From assembly GCA_944392185.1 (NCBI GenBank), contig CALXVW010000101.1:1-12233 (forward strand): a DNA stretch of 12,233 bases. Reading direction: 5' to 3'. Each line of letters opens with the position of its first letter. Positions within the stretch are counted from its first letter, which is position 1. The stretch comes from an uncultured Alphaproteobacteria bacterium. GTDB taxonomy: Bacteria; Pseudomonadota; Alphaproteobacteria; RF32; CAG-239. Positions 1-6,985 of the stretch are shown here, piece by piece. The translations under genes were made by a program, and so were the position numbers. Below the pieces are notes generated by a model. It ran no database searches, was not told the DNA's origin, and was given only the letters and a program-made list of their open reading frames with translations.

Positions 1-625
1 TGTCAAAAACAAAACGGCAGCCTTTAGCGCATCCTCTGGCAATAAAAGCAACGGCCGCGGCGATTTTCTTGCATACACGCCACCAACCGCCGAAAGTTAC
101 TCCACAGGCAAGGTTAAAAGAAACCAAAGCAACAAGGAACAAAACCGCCGCCAAAATATAATTTCCGTAGCCAAAAGCATAAATGCGATTGAACAAATTC
201 ATGCCCTGCTCGGCAAAAAATCTGCCGACAGCGCCGCCGGTTTTAAAACCATTGATATGGGGGATAATCAAAGCTAAAGACGTGGCAAAAGAAAAATTAC
301 CCAAGATAAAAGCAAACAAACGCCAATAAGGACGCACCATTTCTCTCAAACGCAAGAACCCATAGCCCCAAATAACGGGAGCAATAAGGAATAGCGGCAA
401 TGCCACCCCCCACCAAGTGAGGATAACATCGGCATTTTTGGCGCCATAAAGCCCTAGCCAATTAGCCGCCGATTTGGTTGTGGCATTGCTGAGGCTTGGG
501 TCATAGGCATGATACCCCAAACAGCTGATGATAAGACTAATTGCCCACAACATCAGCACCGCGCCAAACAGGCGCCACCAAAGCTTTTTCCACCAGGTTT
601 GTTCTTTTTTCTTACGTTTTGCCAT
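1..625 (-). CDS. ftsK: DNA translocase FtsK, N-terminal membrane part (partial, runs off the window)
   Basis: An open frame of 208 codons starts at the ATG at 623-625 on the minus strand and continues past position 1 with no stop. FtsK anchors at the division septum and pumps DNA to clear and resolve chromosomes. Only the membrane anchor is visible; the linker, motor and gamma domains would lie outside. The protein opens with a basic, Trp-rich stretch (KRKKKEQTWWKKLWWRLF). Four hydrophobic segments follow at about residues 18-38, 69-91, 101-121 and 151-176. Between the first two is the loop YHAYDPSLSNAT with NWLGLYGA, matching the periplasmic DPS...N..G..GA pattern of FtsK/SpoIIIE N-termini. 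The Shine-Dalgarno is weak (GAG about 5 nt upstream). A GTG three codons upstream (632-634) is a possible alternative start. The gene diverges from fabD across about 150 bp. Without the motor domain the assignment rests on the membrane domain only. Confidence 0.82.
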   Translation of the reverse strand, partial: MAKRKKKEQTWWKKLWWRLFGAVLMLWAISLIISCLGYHAYDPSLSNATTKSAANWLGLYGAKNADVILTWWGVALPLFLIAPVIWGYGFLRLREMVRPYWRLFAFILGNFSFATSLALIIPHINGFKTGGAVGRFFAEQGMNLFNRIYAFGYGNYILAAVLFLVALVSFNLACGVTFGGWWRVCKKIAAAVAFIARGCAKGCRFVFD

Positions 626-722
626 AGTTCTCACAAATCCATAAAACAGACTCTCAATTATGGAAGATAATAGCGCCAAATTCTCAATATTCTCTTAACA
701 AATAAGGATTAAAACTTGACTT

Positions 723-751
723 TTGGCAATTAACGGATAAAGCTTTATAAG
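723..751 (+). promoter_or_regulatory. Sigma-70-type promoter for fabD-fabG
   Basis: A -35 box TTGGCA (723-728) and a -10 box TATAAG (746-751) are separated by exactly 17 bp; each matches the consensus at 5 of 6 positions. Transcription would start near 758, giving a leader of about 20 nt that contains the fabD ribosome site AAGGA (764-768). The competing TTGACT at 716-721 has no -10 box at suitable spacing. The 626-777 interval is the shared upstream region of ftsK and fabD. I found no convincing ftsK promoter there, only a weak TATTAT-like box. Confidence 0.6.
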
Positions 752-777
752 TTGTTTAATAACAAGGATATGGATTT

Positions 778-1731
778 ATGACTAAAGCTTTTGTTTTTCC
801 CGGCCAGGGTTCACAATTCATCGGCATGGGAAAAGAATTGGCCGATAATTTTTCATCGGCAAAAGAAGTTTTTAGTGAGGTCAACGAAGCTCTGCATCAA
901 GATTTATTCAAACTCATGGTTGAAGGTCCCGAACATGAGCTGACCCTCACGGCCAACGCCCAGCCGGCACTAATGGCACACTCTATGGCGGTGGTCAGAA
1001 TTTTAGAAAAAGATTTCAAAATCAACTTAAAAGATCACGCAAGTTTTGTTGCCGGTCACTCTTTGGGCGAATATTCTGCAGCCTGTGCTGCGGGAGTTTT
1101 CTCACTGACAGACACGGCCAAACTGCTCCGCACTCGCGGCGACGCCATGCAAAAGGCCGTTCCCGTCGGGGTCGGAGGAATGGCGGCGGTTATCGGCGCA
1201 GCTTATACGGATGTTGTTGCTCTGGCAGAGACCTGTAGTGACAACGGCCGCTACATCTGCGTCGCCGCCAACGATAACGCCGAAGGCCAGGTTGTACTCT
1301 CTGGCCACATGGAGGCCATAGAAAAAGCTGTAGAAATAGCCTCTGAGTTTGGCGCCAAACGCTGCATCAAACTTCCGGTCAGCGCACCGTTCCACAGTCC
1401 GCTGATGGAACCGGCCAGAACGGTTATGGCAGTGGCTCTAAAAGAAGTTAAGGCACAAGAGCCGCAAATAGCTCTGATTTCAAACGTGGCCGCTTCGGCA
1501 GTAAAAACTAAAGATGAAATTATTCAAAATCTGATAAATCAAGTCACGGGTTCTGTCCGTTGGAGAGAAACCTCAGATTGGATGAGCGAAGAAGGCGTGG
1601 ATGAAGTATTTGAGCTCGGCGCCGGCAAAGTTCTCTCCGGCATCATCAAAAGAAGCCACAAAGAAATGAACGCTTCTTCCGTCGGCACCATAGCTGAGAT
1701 TGAAGAGCTCGCCAACCATTTGAGCAAATAA
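778..1731 (+). CDS. fabD: Malonyl-CoA:ACP transacylase FabD
   Basis: Cytosolic enzyme that moves the malonyl group from malonyl-CoA to acyl carrier protein, supplying the extender unit for type II fatty acid synthesis. The 317 residues match the usual length of about 310. The N-terminal oxyanion-hole motif PGQGSQ is at residues 8-13. The nucleophile elbow GHSLGE is at 93-98 with catalytic Ser95. The TRG motif with the carboxylate-binding Arg is at 119-121. The APFHSPLM motif at 203-210 carries catalytic His206. GAGKVLSGI near the C-terminus is also typical. The ATG is preceded by AAGGA with 9 nt spacing. fabG follows after 14 nt, so the two are co-transcribed. No residue expected for activity is missing. 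Confidence 0.97.
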   Translation: MTKAFVFPGQGSQFIGMGKELADNFSSAKEVFSEVNEALHQDLFKLMVEGPEHELTLTANAQPALMAHSMAVVRILEKDFKINLKDHASFVAGHSLGEYSAACAAGVFSLTDTAKLLRTRGDAMQKAVPVGVGGMAAVIGAAYTDVVALAETCSDNGRYICVAANDNAEGQVVLSGHMEAIEKAVEIASEFGAKRCIKLPVSAPFHSPLMEPARTVMAVALKEVKAQEPQIALISNVAASAVKTKDEIIQNLINQVTGSVRWRETSDWMSEEGVDEVFELGAGKVLSGIIKRSHKEMNASSVGTIAEIEELANHLSK

Positions 1732-1745
1732 GAAAGGAAAACACA

Positions 1746-2483
1746 ATGTTTGAATTACACGATAAAGTAGCCCTCATCACCGGTGCCGCCGGCGGCTTGG
1801 GCGACAAAATTGCCCGCACCTTGCACAAACAAGGCGCCACTCTGGCTCTAACAGATATGCGCTCTGAGCCGATGGAAAAATTAAAAGCCGAGCTTGGCGA
1901 CAGAGTAGAAGTTTTCACCGCCAACTTGACCAACCCTGAAGATGTCAAAAATTTGGTTGCAAATGTTGAAGCCAAATTGGGCCGCATTGATATTTTAGTA
2001 AACAACGCCGGCCTAACTCGTGACAATCTGTTCATCCGCATGAGCGATGAAGATTGGCAGTTGGTTTTGGACGTAAACCTCTCTGCTGGTTTCAAATTGG
2101 CAAAAGCGGCTGTCCGCGGCATGATGAAACGTCGTTTTGGCCGCATTATCGGCATTGCCTCTGTTGTCGGTGTTACTGGCAACGCCGGCCAAGCCAACTA
2201 CTCAGCTTCTAAAGCCGGTATGATTGCCATGAACAAATGCTTGGCACAAGAAGTTGGTTCTCGCGGCATTACCGTAAACTCAATTGCACCGGGCTTCATT
2301 CGCACCCCGATGACCGATGTTTTGCCAGATGATGTCAAAGCAGCCCTTTTAGCCAAGATTCCGGAAGCCAAATTGGGAGAGGCTCAAGATATCGCCAATG
2401 TTGTAGCGTTCTTAGCCAGTGATGAGGCTCAATACATCACCGGCCAAACTATCAACATCAACGGTGGTATGGCAATGATTTAG
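1746..2483 (+). CDS. fabG: 3-oxoacyl-[ACP] reductase FabG
   Basis: NADPH-dependent reductase carrying out the first reduction of each fatty acid elongation cycle (3-oxoacyl-ACP to 3-hydroxyacyl-ACP). It is a classic short-chain dehydrogenase of 245 residues. The Rossmann dinucleotide motif TGAAGGLG is at residues 12-19, NNAG at 86-89, Asn111 in the DVNL motif, catalytic Ser139, and YSASK at 152-156 with Tyr152 and Lys156. PGFIRTPMT (182-190) and the C-terminal INGGMAMI are also FabG-like. The ATG has AAAGGAAAA just upstream, in the short gap after fabD. In many Proteobacteria acpP and fabF follow; here a terminator follows instead, so those genes must lie elsewhere. Confidence 0.97.
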   Translation: MFELHDKVALITGAAGGLGDKIARTLHKQGATLALTDMRSEPMEKLKAELGDRVEVFTANLTNPEDVKNLVANVEAKLGRIDILVNNAGLTRDNLFIRMSDEDWQLVLDVNLSAGFKLAKAAVRGMMKRRFGRIIGIASVVGVTGNAGQANYSASKAGMIAMNKCLAQEVGSRGITVNSIAPGFIRTPMTDVLPDDVKAALLAKIPEAKLGEAQDIANVVAFLASDEAQYITGQTININGGMAMI

Positions 2484-2500
2484 CAATTCTTGCAATGCAT

Positions 2501-2534
2501 AAAAAACGCTACCTGAAACCAGGCAGCGTTTTTT
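2501..2534. terminator. Bidirectional intrinsic terminator between fabG and the convergent orphan gene
   Basis: AACGCT-A-CCTG (2505-2515) pairs with CAGG-C-AGCGTT (2520-2530) around an AAAC loop with one A/C mismatch. The stem is flanked by an A-run on the left and a T-run on the right, so it works on both strands. It lies 17 nt after the fabG stop and 7 nt beyond the stop of the minus-strand gene. Confidence 0.9.
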
Positions 2535-2541
2535 GTTGCAA

Positions 2542-3450
2542 TCAGTCTTTACCAAGACCGAAGAAGTTTTTGATTTTCAACCATCGGCTCTTGCGAGGAT
2601 GATCAAAATCAACCAGCTTTTTACCGATATCTTGGGGATAAATCCATCCGCCGATTTTCACCTCAGCACCCAAGGTACATTTTTTGCCCACACGAATTTG
2701 TGTACAATTAGCGTTTTCATCAACCTTATAAAGAATCACAAAGCGGCAACGGCCTCCAAATCCTGTTTTCCGTCGGCCAAAAACCAACACGGCATTATTT
2801 GCCAGGACATAACAGTTTTGTATTGATATTTTTTTCCAGCACTTGAGAGCTTGAGACCAGAAATAAACACCATTTTTGAAGTCATTCAAATAAAGAGCTT
2901 CATCCGCCGATCCCAGCAACGGCTGAGTACGATAGTAAGCATCAAAGCAATCCTTTCCGAGCGGAACCAGAATGATTTTCTCATCCCAGAATGAATCTTT
3001 AGTCAACAACACCAAAGACCCCTGATATTCCTTTTGCAGCAGAAGCCCTTTGGGATTGATGATAGACAACACAAATTTGTCATCATTGAGGGGCAAATTA
3101 AAATACACGTTTTTCCACTCCCAATGAAAAAGGGCACTTGCTTCTTTCTGCCCGAGAAGAATTTCCTTTTCTTCATAATAGACATACCACAGACCTTGCC
3201 GACAATAGATGATTCGCCCATGCAACAAGTCAACCTCAATGGTGTTAACCGGAATGGACTGCCATTTACCGTCAAAACGGCGATAGAAAGAGACTTTTTC
3301 TTCGCTCTCACCTACCAGCCACCCCGGCCCATGCTCTTTAGCATATGCCCCGCAGGCAATTTCGGTAACGGTTTGCTTTGCAAAATCCGCCTCATAGAGA
3401 TGATACTTTCCATCTAGGAAAAGCAATTGATCGGTATAAACACTTTCCAT
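2542..3450 (-). CDS. Conserved-looking hypothetical protein, aromatic and strand-rich, no recognised family
   Basis: A 302-residue protein that I do not recognise. It has no signal peptide and no clear membrane segment, so it is probably cytosolic. It is unusually rich in Trp, Tyr and Phe, with many short alternating strands (e.g. LLFLDGKYHLYEAD, GLWYVYYEEK, GVYFWSQALKCW), which suggests an all-beta or propeller-like fold. The C-terminus is a basic amphipathic stretch (HPRKSRWLKIKNFFGLGKD) that could touch membrane or nucleic acid. I chose the ATG at 3450, although it has no good Shine-Dalgarno. The frame stays open to a GTG at 3525, but there the G-rich AGGGGG abuts the start codon with no spacing. 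It stands alone, convergent to fabG and downstream of the repeat cluster. It ends at the shared terminator. No promoter is convincing. Confidence 0.65.
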   Translation of the reverse strand: MESVYTDQLLFLDGKYHLYEADFAKQTVTEIACGAYAKEHGPGWLVGESEEKVSFYRRFDGKWQSIPVNTIEVDLLHGRIIYCRQGLWYVYYEEKEILLGQKEASALFHWEWKNVYFNLPLNDDKFVLSIINPKGLLLQKEYQGSLVLLTKDSFWDEKIILVPLGKDCFDAYYRTQPLLGSADEALYLNDFKNGVYFWSQALKCWKKISIQNCYVLANNAVLVFGRRKTGFGGRCRFVILYKVDENANCTQIRVGKKCTLGAEVKIGGWIYPQDIGKKLVDFDHPRKSRWLKIKNFFGLGKD

Positions 3451-3529
3451 AATAGAAAATTTAATTGGTTTGACACAAAAATTATTTTTGAAACTTTTTT
3501 GTGCTACGTGCAAAACCTCCCTCACCCCC

Positions 3530-3583
3530 TAAAAGCTCGGATAGTGGATTTTATAGAGTGATAAACCTCTAGACGAGCTTTTA
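3530..3583. repeat. Palindromic repeat, short form (internally deleted copy)
   Basis: Ends TAAAAGCTCG (3530-3539) and CGAGCTTTTA (3574-3583) are perfect inverted repeats, with further pairing inside (TAG/CTA, GG/CC, TT/AA). The left 34 nt (3529-3562) are identical to 3695-3728, and the right 22 nt (3563-3584) to 3802-3823. This copy therefore equals the long form with about 73 nt removed from the middle. It lies just upstream of the orphan gene. Confidence 0.85.
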
Positions 3584-3612
3584 CTAAAAGGTTGATATGT
3601 GAGCCGAATAAT

Positions 3613-3683
3613 AAGATTTAAGGGTGGAAGTACCGGAGCGTACACTAAAGGTACGTGAGGACACTTCCATCCCGCAAAATCTT
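3613..3683. repeat. Middle imperfect hairpin, related at the tip to the long palindrome
   Basis: Pairings: AAGATTT (3613-3619) with AAATCTT (3677-3683), GGG (3622-3624) with CCC (3671-3673), TGGAAGT (3625-3631) with ACTTCCA (3663-3669), and CGTAC (3639-3643) with GTACG (3651-3655). The tip has a GTACA...AGGTAC(A/G)TGA layout shared with 3753-3770 in the long copy, so it looks like a diverged member of the same family rather than unrelated DNA. Confidence 0.65.
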
Positions 3684-3695
3684 TGCCCCGCTTTC

Positions 3696-3822
3696 TAAAA
3701 GCTCGGATAGTGGATTTTATAGAGTGATTTTGAAGGCGAGGGAAATTTTAGTGTACATAGAGGTACATGAATTTCCCGAGACCGTACAAAATTGCTCTAT
3801 AAAACCTCTAGACGAGCTTTTA
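3696..3822. repeat. Long palindromic repeat, full form, overlapping the infB stop codon
   Basis: A 127-nt near-palindrome. Paired blocks from outside in: TAAAAGCTCG (3696-3705) with 3813-3822; TAG/CTA; GG/CC; TTTTATAGAG (3715-3724) with 3795-3804; ATTTTG (3727-3732) with 3787-3792; GGGAAATT (3740-3747) with 3770-3777; TGTAC (3752-3756) with GTACA (3763-3767) around a 6-nt loop. RNA from either strand would fold into one long hairpin. The TAA stop of infB is the first three bases of its terminal repeat on the minus strand. It could protect or terminate the infB transcript, since the stem base is AAAA/TTTT. No protein is encoded; 3451-3819 holds only these repeats and short spacers. Confidence 0.85.
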
Positions 3823-6312
3823 CAGTTTGGCTGCAATCTCCTCAATCTCATAACACTCAATAAAGTCGCCTTTCTGAATGTCGTTGTAGTTTTCAAAGGA
3901 GATACCACACTCGTAGCCTTCTTTAACCTCTTTTACATCTTCCTTGAAACGCTTGAGTTGGCCGATGGCACCATCATGAATAACCACATTGTCACGCAGC
4001 AAGCGGATTTTGGCACCACGTCTAACCATACCTTCGGTAACCATGCATCCGCCGACTTTGCCGACACCGGTAATGTTATATACCTCGCGGATCTCAGCAT
4101 AACCAAGCAATTTTTCTTTGAGCTCAGGCGAGAGCATACCTTCCAAACCTTTCTTGATGTCATCCAAAACATCATAGATGATGGAGTAGTACTTAATCTC
4201 GACCCCGTCACGGCGAGCCATATCTCTGGCTAACGGATTGGCGCGAACATTAAAGCCGATAACCAAAGCATGAGAAGCTTTTGCCAAAGAAATATCTGAC
4301 TCTGAAATCGGGCCGACGGCAGAGTGCAGAACCTGCACGCTGACTTCCTCATTAGAGAGCTTGTTAATAGTACCCTCAATCGCCTCAATAGAACCTTGAA
4401 CATCGGCTTTGATAATAACCGGCAAATGCTTAACCTCACCGGATTTAATCTTATCGAGCATCAATTCCATTGCCGACTTGGCAGATTTAACCAATTTTGC
4501 TTCACGCTCTTTGCGGATACGATATCCGGTAATTTCTTTGGCCTGGTTTTCATCAGCCACAACCACAAAATCATCACCGGCAGAAGGAGTTCCCTGCAAG
4601 CCCAAGACCTCGACCGGAGTAGCCGGCCCGGCTTCTTGCATTTTTTGCCCATGCTCATTAAACATGGCACGTACGCGTCCCCATTCCTTACCGGCAATAC
4701 AAATATCGCCGATACGCAAAGTTCCTTTTTGCACCAAAGCGGTTACAACGGTTCCGCGGCCCTTTTCCATTTTGGCCTCAATTACGGCACCTTCGGCTTT
4801 GCGGTTGGGATTAGCCTTCAGGTCAAGCATTTCGGCTTGGAGCAAAATAGCCTCAACCAATTTATCGATATTAATGCGTTTTTTGGCAGAAACTTCGGCA
4901 CACAAGCTTTCGCCGCCCATTTCCTCGACCCCGATTCCGTGTTGAAGCAAAGCGGTTTTTACCTTCATCGGATCTGCGCCGGGCAAATCGATTTTATTAA
5001 TGGCAACCACAATCGGCACTTCTGCTGCCTGAGCATGGCGGATTGCCTCAATGGTTTGCGGCATGATACCGTCATTGGCCGCCACCACCAAAACCACAAT
5101 ATCCGTCACCTTGGCACCACGAGCACGCATTTCGGAAAAAGCCTCGTGTCCGGGGGTATCAATAAAGGTTATTTTATCACCTGTTTTTACCGTAATTTGG
5201 TAAGCACCGATATGCTGGGTAATACCGCCGGCTTCTTTTGCCGCTACGTTGGTCTCACGCAAAGCATCCAACAGCGAGGTTTTACCATGGTCAACGTGTC
5301 CCATAACGGTAACGACAGGTGCTCTCGGCAACAGTTGTTCCGGAGTATCTTCCTGATGTTGAATGGCTTGTTCAACATCACTGTCGGCCACGCGCTTAAA
5401 CTTATGCCCAAAATCTTCAACAATAAGCTGAGCCGTATCGGCATCAATCGGTTGGTTAATGGTGGCCATAACACCGAGAGCCATCAATTTTTTAATAACA
5501 TCGGCGCTTTTTTCGGCCATACGGTTAGCCAACTCCTGTACAGTAATAACCTCAGGAATAATAACTTCCTTAATAACCTTTTCTTGCGGTTGCTGAACTT
5601 GCTGTACCGGTTTTGGTTGTTTTTTCTTATAGCGTCTGCGCGGCCCGCCAAAACCATAGTCATCATCGTCATCATCGCCTGAACCGATAGAGTGGATGCT
5701 GATTTTACCACTCCTTCTCTGTGGTTCAAAGCTGCTTTTCATAATTTTTTTGCGCTCACGCTCAAAAACTTCTTCTTTACTGACAGAGCGATTAGATTTT
5801 TTAGAAGAAATATCTTCATCGTCGTCATCATCATAATCATCATCGTCATAATCCTTAGATTTTTTATCCTTAGATTTCTGACGATTTTCGACTTCAACTT
5901 CAGCCTGAGCGGAAGCAACTTTTTGAGCAACAGCCTTAGCCTCGGCCTCCTCTTTTGCTTTTTTAGCAGCATTTGCGGCAGCTTCTTCGGCCTCTTTTTG
6001 GCGACGCTGTTCCTCCTCGGCCTCTTTTTGTTTTTGGCGCAAGGCATTACGCTCTTCCTCTTCTTGGCGGCGTTTATTATCAAACTCCTTCGCCTCGGCA
6101 ATCAAGCGCAATTTTGCGGCGGTTTCCTCATCTATTTCGACTTTAGGTTCCGGCTTCACGGCATTTGGTGTAATCACGCGTTTTTTACGCACCTCTACCT
6201 GCACCATTTTTTTGCCGTCACGATTTGCGCGCGAGGCATCGCTCACCCCTTTAAGCGTCAAAGTAGACTTGCCTGATAATGTTAACTTTCCTTTGGTATT
6301 TTCTTCTGTCAT
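3820..6312 (-). CDS. infB: Translation initiation factor IF-2
   Basis: GTPase that delivers formyl-methionyl initiator tRNA to the 30S subunit and promotes 50S joining. It has 830 residues. Residues 1-45 are the alphaproteobacterial IF2-associated segment (LTLSGKSTLTLKG). A charged coiled-coil region rich in Glu, Lys and Ala runs from about 66 to 150. Two poly-Asp patches sit at 156-167 and 213-218. The second IF2-N domain (VQELANRM...) is at about 258-302. The G domain has G1 GHVDHGKT at 338-345, DTPGHE at 385-390, NKID at 439-442 and SAK at 475-477. Beta-barrel, domain 3 and the C-terminal tRNA-binding domain follow in full. The ATG at 6312 has GGAG about 12 nt upstream, slightly long spacing. 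It is the last gene of the operon visible here. Its TAA lies inside the palindromic repeat, and rbfA and truB, which often follow, are absent. Confidence 0.98.
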   Translation of the reverse strand: MTEENTKGKLTLSGKSTLTLKGVSDASRANRDGKKMVQVEVRKKRVITPNAVKPEPKVEIDEETAAKLRLIAEAKEFDNKRRQEEEERNALRQKQKEAEEEQRRQKEAEEAAANAAKKAKEEAEAKAVAQKVASAQAEVEVENRQKSKDKKSKDYDDDDYDDDDDEDISSKKSNRSVSKEEVFERERKKIMKSSFEPQRRSGKISIHSIGSGDDDDDDYGFGGPRRRYKKKQPKPVQQVQQPQEKVIKEVIIPEVITVQELANRMAEKSADVIKKLMALGVMATINQPIDADTAQLIVEDFGHKFKRVADSDVEQAIQHQEDTPEQLLPRAPVVTVMGHVDHGKTSLLDALRETNVAAKEAGGITQHIGAYQITVKTGDKITFIDTPGHEAFSEMRARGAKVTDIVVLVVAANDGIMPQTIEAIRHAQAAEVPIVVAINKIDLPGADPMKVKTALLQHGIGVEEMGGESLCAEVSAKKRINIDKLVEAILLQAEMLDLKANPNRKAEGAVIEAKMEKGRGTVVTALVQKGTLRIGDICIAGKEWGRVRAMFNEHGQKMQEAGPATPVEVLGLQGTPSAGDDFVVVADENQAKEITGYRIRKEREAKLVKSAKSAMELMLDKIKSGEVKHLPVIIKADVQGSIEAIEGTINKLSNEEVSVQVLHSAVGPISESDISLAKASHALVIGFNVRANPLARDMARRDGVEIKYYSIIYDVLDDIKKGLEGMLSPELKEKLLGYAEIREVYNITGVGKVGGCMVTEGMVRRGAKIRLLRDNVVIHDGAIGQLKRFKEDVKEVKEGYECGISFENYNDIQKGDFIECYEIEEIAAKL

Positions 6313-6345
6313 CTTAAAAAAATTCTCCGTGTTTTCATCCTAAAG

Positions 6346-6918
6346 TCACGCGTTCAAAAAATCAACCAATTTTGCAAACTCGCGGCTTATCATCTTAGAC
6401 ATCTCGCCTTTTAAAAAAGCGGCATGAACTGTATTTACCTTATCAAGTGTTTGATCCAACTCCTCGCTTGTAAAGAGATTAAATATTTTTGTGTTTTGAG
6501 CCAAATGCATAATTTTCTGGCGTCCGTCATCGCCTGCATCTTTTGCCTCCAACAAAAAAGCCACCTTATCTTTTTTCAAAGCCTCGGTCACCTTATCCAT
6601 TCCGGTTATGAGAGCTCCGGCCTTTTTGGCTAAAGATATGGCCTGCAGAGCAGATTGTCGCAACAAATTTTCCGCTACCTGTTCCAAATTTTCCATTGGT
6701 TTAACTTTTTGTTTCAAGCTTTTTGCAAACAGATTGGCCGAAACCGCCTTATGCAAAAGAGCCGAGGAACAAGAGACATAGACGCCCCTCCCCGGCAGTT
6801 TATTTTTAAAATCAGGAATAACGACTGCCTCCGGCCCGACCACAAACCGAAGCAAAGCGCTTTTTTCAAGCACCTTACCGGTCACGATACATTTTCTGGT
6901 CACATCTTCCTGCTTCAT
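6346..6918 (-). CDS. ylxR: YlxR (DUF448) and L7Ae-like two-domain RNA-binding protein
   Basis: A 190-residue protein with two small RNA-binding modules. Residues 1-70 form a YlxR domain: RKCIVTGK (8-15), LLRFVVGP (22-29) and LPGRGVYVS (41-49). Residues about 85-185 form an L7Ae/L30e/YlxQ-like domain that opens with ISLAKKAGALITGMDKV (94-110). Many alphaproteobacteria carry this fusion between nusA and infB, whereas Firmicutes encode the halves separately as ylxR and ylxQ. The precise role is not settled; YlxR has been linked to RNase P and transcription in other bacteria. I chose the ATG at 6918 because GAGG lies 5 nt upstream and the YlxR domain starts right after it. The frame is open upstream to 7017, inside nusA, but that extension is not YlxR-like. 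infB follows after 33 nt. Confidence 0.92.
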   Translation of the reverse strand: MKQEDVTRKCIVTGKVLEKSALLRFVVGPEAVVIPDFKNKLPGRGVYVSCSSALLHKAVSANLFAKSLKQKVKPMENLEQVAENLLRQSALQAISLAKKAGALITGMDKVTEALKKDKVAFLLEAKDAGDDGRQKIMHLAQNTKIFNLFTSEELDQTLDKVNTVHAAFLKGEMSKMISREFAKLVDFLNA

Positions 6919-6985
6919 AAACACCTCAAATTTCAGAAAAGAGAGTGAAGCAGCTTGTAATAAACTGCCCCTCTCCTTTACAAAA

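Noticed and set aside
1646..2197. A 183-codon minus-strand frame across fabD-fabG
   Set aside because: It spans two conserved genes in antisense and its translation has no family signature.
3529..3823. A CRISPR array, because of the repeated blocks
   Set aside because: The repeats are palindromes with internal deletions, not regularly spaced identical repeats with unique spacers, and no cas gene is present.
3655..4233. A plus-strand frame starting in the repeat cluster and running into infB
   Set aside because: Its first part translates the palindrome and the rest is antisense to infB; no coding evidence.
4324..5682. A 452-codon open frame on the plus strand opposite infB
   Set aside because: It lies wholly antisense to the clearly conserved IF2 gene. 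Its product is low-complexity (His, Asn and Phe rich), as expected from the reverse complement of acidic and Lys-rich coding.
6919..6985. A strong AAGGAGAGG motif in the nusA-ylxR gap, possibly marking a tiny leader gene
   Set aside because: No ATG, GTG or TTG falls at usable spacing after it. The nearest option is an ATT giving an 11-codon peptide, which is not convincing.
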